DNA of 64,000 nt, taken from Megaustenia siamemsis. Its lineage: Eukaryota; Mollusca; Gastropoda; Stylommatophora; Ariophantidae. The notes beneath the pieces were generated by a model that worked only from the letters and a program-made list of their open reading frames with translations, was not told the DNA's origin and made no database searches. Shown here piece by piece: positions 21,895-33,560 of the stretch (position 1 is its first letter; the number at the start of each line of letters is the position of its first letter). The stretch lies in NCBI GenBank assembly GCA_032433765.1, contig JAVIAB010000049.1, positions 22,181,903 through 22,245,902 of the forward strand. The letters are read 5' to 3'. The translations under genes were made by a program, and so were the position numbers.

Positions 21895-22248
21895 GCCTTT
21901 ATCGTAGCATAAGCCACGAACGATGTCTCTTCACCAATCTTTATTCTTAGACATTTCACATACTTCTCTCCAATCTAGACTGTTGTTCATGATGGTTGGG
22001 TTGCCATGACCTCTCTTCTCCATGTACTTCTGGGTCTTCCGTGAATCTCTTTCCCACTATGTTTCATGCCAATGCCTGTCTAGCTATGCAGGCATTAGGC
22101 TTTCTTAGTATTCGTTCAATCTATACACATTTCATGTTCACAATCCATTGCTTGATAGCCCCTTGCTTTGTTCATTCCCAGATATCTTCATTTATGAACT
22201 TGTCATTCTGTCTGATGTTCAGAATTTCGTAAAATTTTTGATCAGTTG
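21895..22248 (-). mobile_element. LINE-L 3' end
   Basis: The minus strand encodes a decayed LINE C-terminus with KEIHGRPRSTWRREV at about 22025-22070, a family-typical Gly-Arg-Pro-Arg motif, preceded by broken HSGK and NTKKA stretches. The RT is absent; a TATC array follows, then the family's endonuclease at 22850. Confidence 0.65.
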
Positions 22249-22249
22249 T

Positions 22250-22835
<586 letters not shown>

Positions 22836-22849
22836 TGTTTCTATATTTG

Positions 22850-23183
22850 TTGTTTATCATTTTGTAATCAATTTGATTACGTGCGTTGTCCCCTGGTCTT
22901 TTCTATGTCGACATACGTCTTGGATGTTGCTTAAACCAGGTGTTTCCTATCGTCATGTTGTGTGTTCTTGCCCAGTCAATAAGTTTCTCACCTCTTTCAT
23001 TTCTCTCCCCTAAGCCATACTAATAAATTACTTCCTCAACTCTTTCTTTTCCTACTTTTGCTTTGAGATCCCCTAGAACTATGATGTTTTGTGTGGTTTG
23101 CATTGATGAAGTGTCATATTAATCTCGTCAAATGTATCACCTTTTTTCCTCTAGAGTGTCTGCTTTTAGTACATAAACTTGTA
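22850..23183 (-). mobile_element. LINE-L endonuclease, C-terminal half
   Basis: The minus strand reads broken NERGEKLIDWARTHN, GNTWF and RPGDNARNQIDY, the C-terminal half of an EEP endonuclease (Gln-Ile-Asp-Tyr motif). It is separated from the N-terminal half by a SINE2 at 23184-23491. Frame disrupted. Confidence 0.75.
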
Positions 23184-23491
23184 ATACTCAAGGTAAAAGT
23201 ACGAGACTTGAATCGGCGTCTTAGCACGCGAGTTTTCACCAAGATGTGCTCGGCCGCCAATCCAGAGGTGTTCATAGACTTCTGGATAGTGTCGCTTCAA
23301 GCATAGAAACTCACGATGCGAGGCTGCATTTCTCACCTTCCCAGATTACTAATCTGGTACCCATTTCGGAGGTATTTTTTTCTCCAACCACGAGTACAAC
23401 TCACACTGCTCCCAGCGGGAATCGAACACGGGTTGTCCGAACGACGGTAACCCAGTCGGGTGGCTTTCCCAACTAGTCTACTGAGGCCCAC
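23184..23491 (-). mobile_element. SINE2 copy nested in LINE-L
   Basis: Minus-strand tRNA-derived SINE: head GGGCCTCAGTAGACTAGTTG at 23489 down, B-box-like GTGTTCGATTCC at about 23420, and a tail ending in TTTTACC-type sequence near 23190. It is flanked by ACATAAACTTGTA (23171-23183) and ACATAAACGTGTA (23492-23504), a 12/13 target-site duplication. The second copy is at 39738-40070. Confidence 0.88.
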
Positions 23492-23835
23492 ACATAAACG
23501 TGTATGAGATTAATATGTATTAGCTTTCCATTCAATTTCACTGAAAGGACTCTGTCAGATTTGGCCCAAAAGATTTCACTGTTCTTGCTCTTTCTGCATC
23601 CAAGATAATACCTAGTCATCTTTGGTGTTCAGTAGCTCCAGAATAGATGATTGTATGTTCATCAGAATACTTCTCCCCTGATCCAGTGTATCTAATTTCA
23701 CATAGTTCCAAAAGATATAAACCTATCCATTTCATTTCCTGTTTCATGTTTATAGTTTTCCCTTTTGCATGAGTGTTCTAACTTTCCAAGTTCCTATTTT
23801 CAGTGTCTGTTTTAGCTTTATTTTGCTTATCATTT
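23492..23835 (-). mobile_element. LINE-L endonuclease, N-terminal half
   Basis: The minus strand encodes KGKTINMKQEMKWIGLYLL, LCEIRYTGSGEKYSDEHTII and YSGATEHQR, the first half of an EEP endonuclease, including the catalytic Glu of the CEIR motif. Stops and frameshifts occur. Confidence 0.85.
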
Positions 23836-24690
23836 TCTTTATATTTTCTTATATATTTCTTTTTTTTTATATTCTGTTCTGCCATGCTTAATAAGCAAGA
23901 CATTTTCCCAAAGAAATATAAAGAAACTAATCATATTAGCAAAATACATCGGTAAATTCCATTGACCAGGTCGCGCCATCCCCGACATATATAAATATTT
24001 CTATAAATATTTCTTGACACCAAAAACTCAATATTAAGCTCAATAAAAACTGCTCTTGCTTCATTTATTCTCTGCTTAATGTCTCATTCTGGTCCTCCTA
24101 CTGTGTTGCTAATGGTGAGATAATTTATATGTAGATGTACAGAAAGATGAAATAGGTCCTTAGTGAGAATGTGTCGTTAACTTCCGCATTAGATACAACC
24201 ATATATTATGCTGTTTTGTACTGAAACTCTCTCCCCACATCTACATTAATTTTAACTAAGAATCCTGTATTCATTCAAAGTTGACCGATATAATCAAGTA
24301 TATATTAATATATAAATATCCACGTGAAAGCCCTGCCGGCGTTAGTGTTTCAACTGAAATGAAAGCTGTAATTTATTTTCAACTTACATTTTGTGTAAGC
24401 TTTACACGGATGATACATTTAATACACAACGTATTTACATGTTTGAAAATCTGTTAGAAAAAATAAATAAATTTGAAATAAATAATTTGGCAAGAAATCC
24501 TAAAAAATGTTTCCATTTAAATGGCTCACAAGACGAGCTGGTTTTGATCTGGTGTTAAATAAGGAGTACAATCCTCGGCTGAATAGCCAGTCAGTGATTG
24601 CAGACGAATTGAGCTTTCAATAATCCATTTTGGAATTAAAAGCAGAAGAATAAATAACTGAAACAGAAGACACATTTTTGGAACCAATAT
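23836..24690. other. Unassigned A/T-rich sequence
   Basis: 23836-23905 may be the LINE-L leader. At 24530-24600 GAGCTGGTTTTGATCTGGTG and a GGCTGAATAGCC hairpin could be an old tRNA-like element, but neither box is convincing. Nothing else recognised. Confidence 0.4.
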
Positions 24691-24691
24691 G

Positions 24692-25496
24692 AATCAAATA
24701 ATCTAAGGTATGCTGATGATACAGTCTTACTCGCTAAGAGTGAAAATGAGTTACAAGAAATGTTAGACATTATAGTGAAAGAAAGCAAAAATAAAGGACT
24801 CAGCCTTAATAGCAAAAATACAGAGGTAATGGTAACAAGAAAGAAAAAAACATCACCTCAGTGCAAAATAAAGACAAGTGGAACAATATTAAAACAGGTA
24901 AATGAATTTAAATATTTGGGAACTTTGTTAACCTCATACGGAAGATGTACAAAAGAGGTGGGATGCAGAATGCCTCAGGCAAATTCAGCTTTCCAAAAAA
25001 ATGAGGAAGATGCTATGTAATCCATTTTTGACATTAGAAACAAGAAAAAGAGTTCTTAAATGTTATGTAGAGCCAGTCTTAACATATGGATGTGAAACAT
25101 GGACAATATGACAATAGACAAGAAAATCACTGGAGTCTGTAGAAATAGGGTTTTACAGGAGAATGTTGAGAGTACCATGGACAGCTAAGAAGAGTAATGA
25201 AGATGTTCTAAAATTTTATTGGTCAAAGCAAAAAGAGAGCTAATTTCCAATATAAGGAAGAAACAATCATAATTTTTTGGCCATGTAATGAGAAGAAAAC
25301 AACTGGAATATATTGTAACAACTGGAAAAAGTGAGGGACGAAGAGATAGAGGGAAGCAAAGAGAAAAAAATATATCAGACAGCTTAAGAGAATGGCTTTG
25401 GCAGAAGGTCAACAACAGAAATGATAAATAAATGACGAGAACGAAAGTTGTGGAGAGACATGATAACCTACACCAGCAGGCCCTGTACCTGATGAT
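24692..25496 (+). mobile_element. LINE-B from RT motif C to 3' end
   Basis: Begins at AAGGTATGCTGATGATACAG, encoding the RYADDTVLLAKSENE motif; frame 24760-25020 gives LDIIVKESKNKGLSLNSKNT, FKYLGTLLTSYGRCTKEVGC. Later frames are broken; the end is LWRDMITYTSRPCT then GATGATGATGA. Confidence 0.92.
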
Positions 25497-26015
25497 GATG
25501 AATCAAATCTACCTGATCTGTAATAGTTTGCTTCTTAGTGTCTGTAGTTTCATGATTAGAGACAGTATATGGTGTCTAAGGATGTATGTTTACAGACAGA
25601 TACGATCGGATTATTCAATGGAAGCAGGTGATTTGTTCAGTGAAGTGACTTCAGTACCGGATATAATACAATATGTTGACGTGACAGGAGATCAAAGCCA
25701 GTTATTTATTTTTTTCTGTCTGCTGAATTGATGACTCAGTCAGTGTCAAATCAGTGAATCAGTCATCTGTCTCAAAAAGAGAAAAGTAATTATATATGTG
25801 TAACGAGTCATCGAAATGAACAGCTAGTAAAAAGAATAAACATGAAAACCATGAAATGCTGCTGGAAAGATGGTTTAGATGCAATGAAGATGAAGACAGG
25901 GATGTTTGTTATTTTAGAAAGAAGACTTGACCAAGCAATGAACAAATGTTTCGATCAAGAGTCTTTCATCAGGACAACAAAAAATCAAAATGAATACAAA
26001 TCTAATAATAACAAT
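25497..26015. other. Unassigned
   Basis: Open frames 25432-25731 and 25842-26048 overlap LINE or array ends and show no domain. No shared repeats seen. Confidence 0.45.
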
Positions 26016-26019
26016 AACA

Positions 26020-26490
26020 CAGCTGGAATATCTGTAAGAAAAGGATAGATTATCTGCAAGAAAGACAGAGAATATCTGCAAAAAATAGATAGAATGACTA
26101 CAAATAAGGGATAAAATAACTGAAAGATAGGTTAGAATAACTACAAGAAAGGGTGGGAAAGCTGCAAGAAAGGGATAGAATAACTGCAAGAAAGAGATAG
26201 AATAACTGAAAAAAGAGATAGAATAACTGCAAGAAAGAGATAGAATAACTGCAAGAAAGGGATATAAAAGCTGCAAGAAAGAGATAGAATAACTGCAAGA
26301 AAGAGATAGAATAACTGAAAAAAGAGATAGAATAACTGCAAGAAAGAGATAGAATAACTGCAAGAAAGGGATATAAAAGATGCAAGAAAGGGATATAAAA
26401 GCTGCAAGAAAGAGTAGAATAATTGCAAGACAAGGATAGAATAGCTGCAATACAGGGTTAAAATAACTACAAGAACGTGATAGAATAACC
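26020..26490. repeat. 21-22-bp tandem array, about 21 copies
   Basis: The unit GAATAACTGCAAGAAAGAGATA is degenerate at both edges and most regular at 26170-26400. AACTGAAAAAAGAGATAG variants recur at a spacing of about 107 bp, suggesting duplication of groups of units. Confidence 0.93.
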
Positions 26491-27115
26491 GCAATAATGA
26501 TAAAGGGAGAAAGTGAAGATGGAGGCATGGATGAACATTTATGGCGTTAAAGAAAATGGATACCTGAAGACCAGCGGGATAAGAAGAAACAGCGATGTTT
26601 ACAAATGAAATCCAAAAACTACGACAACGAGAACATAATCATTCCTACCTTACTCTCGTTGAGTCTCGGAAAATTGTAATACTTTGTTCTAGATTACGAT
26701 ATATATCTGTGACTAACGTTTTTACTATACCGTAGTAAAAATTACTACCTAATAGTTGTAACATTAGGAGCTCAAAAATAGTATTTTCTCTGAACTTTTG
26801 ATACACCGATGTGTGTTTACACTATGCGAAACACGGGGACTCGGAATTCCTGTCTCGGGTTGATTTTTGACATGAAATTTGACCGCCTGGACCGGACGTG
26901 TTACATTGTCTATCCATGCGGTCGCCGTAAGTACATCAGCTTGTTGGCTAGCTCATTGCGTTGTTCGCCGTGTTTTACCAGTCACAAATGGTTGTTTGAT
27001 GTCAGCTGACTTCCGGGGAATTTCCCTGCTCGCGCGCAAAATGAAAAAAAAAAAGTAAGAAAACGACTAATTTGTTGAAAATTGAAAATTGTTCAAAATT
27101 ATTTATGCATCATAC
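26491..27115. other. Unassigned
   Basis: A 66-codon frame at 26809-27009 has mixed composition but no recognisable domain. Otherwise empty. The 27122-27132 stretch is the target of the next LINE insertion. Confidence 0.45.
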
Positions 27116-27132
27116 GTGATCATATCTCACTG

Positions 27133-27914
27133 TAATTTACGATATGCGGATGACACAGTCTTAATAGCAGAGACAGAGAATGAACTACAATAAATTATTG
27201 ACATAATAGTGAAAGAAAGCAACAAGAAAGGTCTCAGTCTGAATAGTAAGAAAACAGAAGTAATGGTTATATCGAAGAAACAATCATCACCATCATGAGC
27301 ATAAAAATAAACGAGACAAATCTGAAACAAGTGCAACGTTTCAAACACTTGGGCACAATAATAACATCAGATGGGAGATGCACCACAGAAATAAAAAGCA
27401 GAATAGCTCAGGCCAAAATAGCATTTCAGAAAATGAAAAATATCTTATGCAACAAATCGATGTCAATAAAAATTAGAAAGAGAGTTCATCAGTGCTATAT
27501 AGAACCAATTCTGACCTATGGAAGCGAATCATGGACAGTAGACAAACAAATGAAAAGACGATTAGAGGCTACAGAGATGGGATTTCTCAGAAGAATGTTG
27601 AAAGTTCCCTGGACAGCTAAAAAGACCAATGAGGAAGTTCTCAAAGAGGCCAACACAAAAAGGGAGATTCTAAAAAACATCAGAAAGAAGCAATCAACAT
27701 TTTTCGGGCACATCATGAGAAGAGGAAAGTTGGAATACTTGGTTACAACTGGCAAAGGAAAGAGAGATCGCGGACGACAAAGAGAGAAAATACTGGATAG
27801 CTTGGTGTCATGGCATGGCAAACAGTCAACAACAGAACTGAAACGATGCACTGTGGATAGAAGATTGTGGATGGACATGATCACCTACGTCAACCGGTAT
27901 GTCACATGATGATG
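27133..27914 (+). mobile_element. LINE-C, 5'-truncated at RT motif C
   Basis: Starts at NLRYADDTVLIAETENEL and continues after a frameshift in a clean frame (27295-27909): FKHLGTIITSDGRCTTEIKS, ESWTVDKQMKRRLEATEMGF, VPWTAKKTNEEVLKEANTK, KILDSLVSWHGKQSTTELK, ending DMITYVNRYVT and ATGATGAT. Flanked by ATATCTCACTG at 27122-27132 and 27915-27925. The frame is long and the family seems recently active relative to its neighbours. Confidence 0.93.
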
Positions 27915-27925
27915 ATATCTCACTG

Positions 27926-28228
27926 AATGAGGAAAAAAAAACCAACACCAAAGGAAAAAAATCCAATACTCAGGGATCACTGGACGTAGTAATTAAGAAG
28001 GTACACGGTGGAGGGATAATGTTTAATCACGGCAAACTGTCAAATTTTAAAGAATTTATATTTCGATGTGGTGATTTTTACGAATGTATCGTAATATAGG
28101 GTCTCTTCGTCACTATGATGGCGTTGATAATATACAACCAGATATAGTAGATAATGTGGTTGTTTGGCATACAGACTTCAACATTAAGAAAGGCGAGTTC
28201 CAACTTGTCAACAATATTTTACAAACAT
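27926..28228. other. Unassigned (pre-insertion host sequence)
   Basis: Sequence to the right of the LINE-C target duplication. No feature recognised. Confidence 0.5.
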
Positions 28229-28229
28229 T

Positions 28230-28560
28230 GCCAACATCTCGGTGTCTCTAATCGTCTTTTCATTTGTTTGTCTACTGTCCATGATTCGCTTCCATATTTC
28301 AGAATTTGTTCTATATAGCATCGATGAACAATCTTTCTCACTTCTATTGTCATAGATTTGTTGCATAAGATATTTTTCATTATCTGAAATGCTATTACTT
28401 CTGTTTTCTTACTATTCAGACTGAGACCTTTTTTGTTGCTTTCTTCTACTATTATGTCTCTCATTTCTTGTAGTTCATTCGCTGTCTCTGCTATTAAGAC
28501 TGTGTCATATGCATGTCGCAAATTATTTATGTTGTGACCATTGACTTCAATTCCTTTTTT
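28230..28560 (-). mobile_element. LINE-C fragment with internal deletion
   Basis: Minus frame 28219-28521: AYDTVLIAETANELQEMRDI, GLSLNSKKTEVI joined directly to FQIMKNILCNKSMTIEVRK, skipping about 150 bp that other C copies have between these blocks. The junction (near 28393) has short microhomology. 3' end missing at 28230. Confidence 0.85.
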
Positions 28561-28567
28561 TTTTGTC

Positions 28568-29484
28568 GACTATTGAACCACCCCCAACCATCTTATAATA
28601 TTGAACCACCCCAACCATCTTATAATATTGAAACACCCCAACCATCTTATAATATTGAACGACCCCTACCATCTTATAAATATTGAACTACCCCTACCAT
28701 CTTATAATATTGAACCACCCCAACCATCTTATAATATTGAACCACCCCAAACATCTTATAATATTGAACCACCCCAACCATCTTATAATATTGAACCACC
28801 CCTACCATCTTATAATATTGAACCACCCCAACCATCTTATAATATTGAACCACCCCAACCATCTTATAATATTGAACCACCCCAACCATCTTATAATATT
28901 GAACCACCCCAACCATCTTATAATATTGAACCACCCCTACCATCTTATAATATTGAACCACCCCAACCATCTTATAATATTGAACCACCCCAACCATCTT
29001 ATAATATTGAACCACCCCAACCATCTTATAATATTGAACCACCCCAACCATCTTATAATATTGAACCACCCCAACCATCTTATAATATTGAACCACCCCA
29101 ACCATCTTATAATATTGAACCACCCCTACCATCTTATAATATTAAACCACCCCTACCATATTATAATATTGAACCACCCCTACCACCTTATAATATTGAA
29201 CCACCCCTACCACCTTATAATATTGAACCACCCCTACCATCTTATAATATTGAACCACCCCTACCATCTTATAATATTGAACCACCCCAACCATCTTATA
29301 ATATTGAACCACCCCAACCATCTTATAATATTGAACCACCCCTACCATCTTATAATATTGAACCACCCCTACCATCTTATAATATTGAACCACCCCAACC
29401 ATCTTATAATATTGAACCACCCCAACCATCTTATAATATTGAACCACCCCAACCATCTTATAATATTGAACCACCCCTACCATG
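28568..29484. repeat. 27-bp tandem array, about 34 copies
   Basis: The unit TTGAACCACCCCAACCATCT + TATAATA is repeated with one frequent A/T change (CCAACC or CCTACC). Because 27 is divisible by three and the unit lacks stops in several frames, both strands are open (plus IEPPQPSYN and NHPNHLIIL, minus MVGVVQYYK). No signal peptide or flanking gene structure supports translation. Confidence 0.97.
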
Positions 29485-29840
29485 CGCTTTTCTCTCCTCT
29501 CTTCTCACATTGTGCAGATCGTTCTTCCATAATGATAATCCACTTGCATTCCAGAGTTAGTGTTCTTGTTCTACCAAAATAACCGATACCCCGACTACCC
29601 CTCCAGCCTGCTCGATTACCAGAAGCAGTCCTGCACTTAACCGTGTAATAATGTAGCTATAAATAGTCTCATGAAATTAGCGGAGTTGCTGTGAGTACCA
29701 AGACAGTTCCTAGCTACGGGTCTCTCTTTACGGCAGTGGTAGTCACATTTATTTCAGTCAACGGGGACACAACTCTTAACTACAAATCACCATGGCAGCG
29801 CCTTGTATAAACTTCTTCTGTTCTTCTTTTCCTCTTTTTT
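29485..29840. other. Unassigned
   Basis: Mixed-composition sequence without a recognised gene, repeat or SINE. Confidence 0.5.
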
Positions 29841-29844
29841 CTCT

Positions 29845-30590
29845 TTCTCACTGATACCTAAAAGGTGTCGTGGTTTATATCATTTGTCGTTCTTGAGCTG
29901 CTCGAACTGTCTGAATTAGTGATTTTCCTTTGTTGTTACATGTCTCTGTCACTGCATCTATCCATCTTCTTCTTTTCTCTTTCTCACTGATACCTAAAAG
30001 GTGTCGTGGTTTATATCATTTGTCGTTCTTGAGCTGCTCGAACTGTCTGAATTAGTGATTTTCCTTTGTTGTTACATGTCTCTATCACTGCATCTATCCA
30101 TCTTCTTCTTTTCTCTTTCTCACTGATACCTAAAAGGTGTCGTGGTTTATATCATTTGTCGTTCTTGAGCTGCTCGAACTGTCTGTATTAGTGATTTTTC
30201 TTTGTTGTTACATGTCTCTATCACTGCATCTATCCATCTTCTTCTTTTCTCTTCTCACTGATACCTAAAAGGTGTCGTGGTTTATATCATTTGTCGTTGT
30301 TGAGCTGCTTGAACTGTCTGAATTAGTGATTTTCCTTTGTTGTTACATGTCTCTGTCACTGCATCTATCCATCTTCTTCTGGGTCTTCCTCTTGGTCTTT
30401 TTCCATGCATTCTCGAGAAGAACGCACTTGATGGTGATTGGTGAGGATTCATTCTGACCAGGTGGCCAAACCATTTAAGTTGTTGTTGTTCTATATATTC
30501 TTGGCAGGGTTTTGTTCCTACCATTTTTCTTATGGTTTCATTTGATATCCTATCTCTTCTTGTGTTGTTTGTTACTATTCTCAAGCTTTT
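29845..30590 (-). mobile_element. LINE-H 3' part with amplified 3' end, copy 2
   Basis: Minus frame 30282-30584: MRIVTNNTRRDRISNETIRK, MVGTKPCQEYIEQQQLKWFG, FFSRMHGKRPRGRPRRRWID, the same region as 5226-6125. Below 30376 the end is tandemly repeated. The element's more 5' sequence appears next to it in the opposite orientation (30591-30680). Confidence 0.85.
29849..30376. repeat. About 136-bp tandem repeat, 4 copies (LINE-H 3' end)
   Basis: GATACCTAAAA at 29853, 29989, 30125 and 30260, periods 136, 136 and 135. Same unit as at 5236-5890. Confidence 0.95.
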
Positions 30591-30680
30591 AATAATAATA
30601 GCAATTTCATACCAATTTTTGTGCTATGAAAGTCAAACATGGACCCTTTCTAAATCACATTTAAGAAAGATCAATACCTT
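30591..30680 (+). mobile_element. LINE-H inverted 5' segment
   Basis: Plus strand reads CYESQTWTLSKSHLRKINT. The stretch TTTAAGAAAGATCAATAC is the same as in the forward LINE-H copy just 5' of MRCLRK (reverse strand near 6110-6125). Here it is head-to-head with the rest of the copy, as produced by twin-primed reverse transcription. Confidence 0.65.
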
Positions 30681-30744
30681 GTATCAACAATATAACAATA
30701 TAAACAACCCTAATTAAATATCAAATATTTATATCATATATCAA

Positions 30745-31438
30745 ATGAACTATCATCAATAGCCAGTAAAATTGGGCATGAGGTCAATCATGAAAAGACT
30801 AAAGTCATGAAAAGCTTAATTCCAAGAGACGACAAAATATACATGGAGAACAAACCAGTGGAAGAGATCGATCACTTTATCTATCTTGGAAGTCACATTG
30901 ATCGAGAAGGGGATACATGCAAAGAAATTAGAATCAGAATAGCTAAAGCAGCAATGTCTTTCAAAAGCCTTGAAAAGTTGTGGAAATCAAAACTCATCAG
31001 CACAAACACAAAACTTAGACTATTCAAATCAAATGTACTATCAACCCTTAAGTATGTGTGTGAAAGCTGGAAAATAACAAGAGATATAGAAATAAAGTTG
31101 AACGCATTCGAAAATAAATGTCTAAGAAAAAATACTTGGTATAGCGTGGAACGAAATCAAAACAAACGAGGAAATTAGAGAAATCACCAATCAACCACTA
31201 ATATCTTCAGTAATAAAGAAAAGACGATGGTCATATGTTGGATATGTGATGAGAAGAGATAATAACCGAATAGCAAAGCAAGCCCTCATGTGAGAAACAA
31301 TAGGTAAGAGGAAAATCGGAAGACCCAGAGAGACACTGAGAAGAACATTGATGAGAGAGGTAAGAGCAGCAGGAATTGGCTCCCTCAATGAGATAGAGCT
31401 GCTTGCACAGAACAGAGACAAATGGCCAGATTTGAAAA
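30745..31438 (+). mobile_element. LINE-F C-terminal part
   Basis: Plus strand: MKSLIPRDDKIYMENKPVEE, HFIYLGSHIDREGDTCKEIR, IAKAAMSFKSLEKLWKSK, then after a frameshift RRWSYVGYVMRRDNNRIAKQ, GRPRETLRRTLMREVRAAG and NRDKWPDLK. This is the post-RT region and C-terminus of a separate LINE family. The last part fuses in frame with LINE-E beyond 31440, which is coincidental. Confidence 0.85.
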
Positions 31439-31439
31439 A

Positions 31440-32508
31440 AATATCTTTAAAAGAATTGAAAACTGCTAGAACAAAAATTCAGATAAGAGAAGGAGTATCT
31501 TGGTCTATGCCCTACGGCTCGAAAGGTCAATGGATAGATACAATTAAATATAATTGTAACGGCATATCTCACATGCAGGAGAGATGGACGCAGCCACCCT
31601 GGTGGAACGTAGAAGTCGAGGAAGCTTGGCGGAGCGAGAGACAAACGGTCAAGACATGGCAGAAAGCTAGAAAGAATGGAAGAACACAACCTGAGCTCTT
31701 GAAGCTTCTGAAAGTAGAGGTCGACCCAAAAATGATGCACTTTAAACTATGCGCTAAGCAGGCTAAGGATGCCAAATGGGATGACTTCTGTAAAAAAGTG
31801 TGCTCAGAAAAATCACTCGCCACATTCTGGCGCCTTCATCAGAGTATGGATGACACAACACGACACAGAGGCATACCAGACTTTCAGAGCACAGGCCAGA
31901 TATGGCACAAATCTGATGAGAGCAAAGGGAAGGCCCTGCTTGCCCGCTACATTGAGCAGACTGACCAAAGAAATGAGGCTGTAAGAACGAGGATACGGGG
32001 ATCGCTGTCAAATTTGTGTAAGGATGTAGGGCTGGAAGAAGATCTCACAATCACAACCGATACCATTCGCACGACACTTAAAAGGTCACACAACACTGCT
32101 CCTGGTCCAGATGGTGTTCGGTACGATGACATAGGCGATTTAGCTGACGACGACTTGAAAAAACTGGCCAATGAGTTTAATGCCAGCATTGGGAGTGGCC
32201 AGATTAAGGAGGAGTGGCTACACAGCTACTTACTACCGCTACCGAAGCCAAACAAGGACCATTCTCAGATCAGTGCCTACAGAATCATCACAATGCAGAA
32301 CACTGCGGGCAAGCTGCTGGAGAAAATAGTTGCCCGTGTCCTCATCTGTCACCTTGAACAGAAACGCGCATTCCCACCCACACTCGGAGGTTATAGATAT
32401 AACAAAGAGACATGGCTCAATGCGACAGTCTTTGCCTATGACGTCTTCGAAGGCTTCCACAGACGAGAGAAGACATGTGCTGCTGCTATAGATCTGGAGG
32501 AGGCATAA
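31440..32508 (+). mobile_element. LINE-E best copy, linker and N-terminal RT
   Basis: Long open frame (31348-32508, its first 30 codons being LINE-F). It contains a Trp-rich linker (MQERWTQPPWWNVEVEEAW), RT opening (HNTAPGPDGVRYDDIGDL), LLPLPKPNKDHSQISAYRII, and CAAAIDLEEA, the start of motif A (A-I-D-L-E-x-A). A frameshift at about 32505 ends it. The endonuclease is absent, so the copy is 5'-truncated. GC content and frame integrity are higher than in neighbouring LINEs. Confidence 0.9.
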
Positions 32509-33560
32509 TTAGTGTACCATTTGAATATCTCATGCATATGCTCCTCAAACTGGCGGTGCACCCCTTCCTCATTAGATGGATCGCCGCGGCACTGTTTCAG
32601 AGGAAGGTGCTACTCATATGTGGATGTAGGTCTTCCGAGCCAACATCCATTTGTCCAGGACTGCCACAAGGCTCACCATTGTCACCAGTTCTATTTAACG
32701 TGTACACAATAACCATCACGGAACAACAGCTAGATGGGAGGGGAAGAACTATGACTTTTGCTGATGATATTCTGGTATATCGACAAGGAAGAGACAGACG
32801 GGGAATCGCCTCCAAAATGCAAGACGAACTCGACCGCATTTCTTCCTGATGTAGGGTTTCAGGTGCCTTGGTTAATCCTAATAAAGCATCAGTTTCATGG
32901 TTCTCCCTTCACAATCATATCGTTAATACGACCACACCGGTAGTACGAATGGGAGCTGATGAGGTGACCAGGGACAAGTTGATGACATACCTCGGAGTTA
33001 AGTTTGATCGCAGCCTGTGTTTTCAGGACCACGTTGACCATGTGATAACAAAATCCCGCAAAGGATTAGCCGCCTTGAAGGTCATGGCAGCTGCCAACAT
33101 CGAGCAGAGGCTACTTACTCTTCTGTTCCAGGGATTAGTCCTCGCACCATTCGAGTATGCCCTTGCATTTCTTACTGTCAGTACGACTCAAATTGATAGG
33201 CTGGAGAAAAACAAAATGAAGCCATGCGCATTATCTTGGGATGTACAAGGGACACTCCCTGTGTAGCAATGAGGTATCTTTTTGACTTTCCAACCATGGA
33301 TGACAGAATTAAGATCTGGAGAGCACGAACATACCTGAAGATTAGTACAGATACAGAGCATCCATTGCACCACGTGCTCAACACAGGGAAAGGTGCCATG
33401 CTAAAAAGAGGCAAATCATGGGTGGACCGAGCAGAAGATGTCATCAAACAGGTCTGCGGGCTTACCAATATCAGCGTTGGTGAGGAGTGGATACCGGTGC
33501 CTACATCTTTCAAGGGGACTTTCTCGTGTAATTGTCACACTCGACAGGAAAAGTAGGGAA
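32500..33560 (+). mobile_element. LINE-E best copy, RT catalytic part
   Basis: Frame 32475-32849: PFEYLMHMLLKLAVHPFLI, motif B (PGLPQGSPLSPVLFNVYT, about 32658-32708) and motif C (MTFADDILVY, about 32751). A second frame (32868-33266) covers LMTYLGVKFDRSLCFQDHV and the thumb, and a third (33224-33513) covers MRIILGCTRDTPCVAMRYLF. Three frameshifts or so separate them, so no full RT can be made. Confidence 0.9.

Noticed and set aside
26809..27009. 66-codon Cys-containing frame
   Set aside because: Balanced composition but no recognisable motif or flanking exon signals.
28601..29560. IEPPQPSYN repeat frame as an adhesive or extensin-like protein
   Set aside because: 27-bp minisatellite open in several frames on both strands, with no signal peptide, no conserved flanks and few or no silent-biased changes in that frame.
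31348..32508. Single 386-codon host gene
   Set aside because: It is an accidental in-frame fusion of the LINE-F C-terminus with the LINE-E linker and RT.
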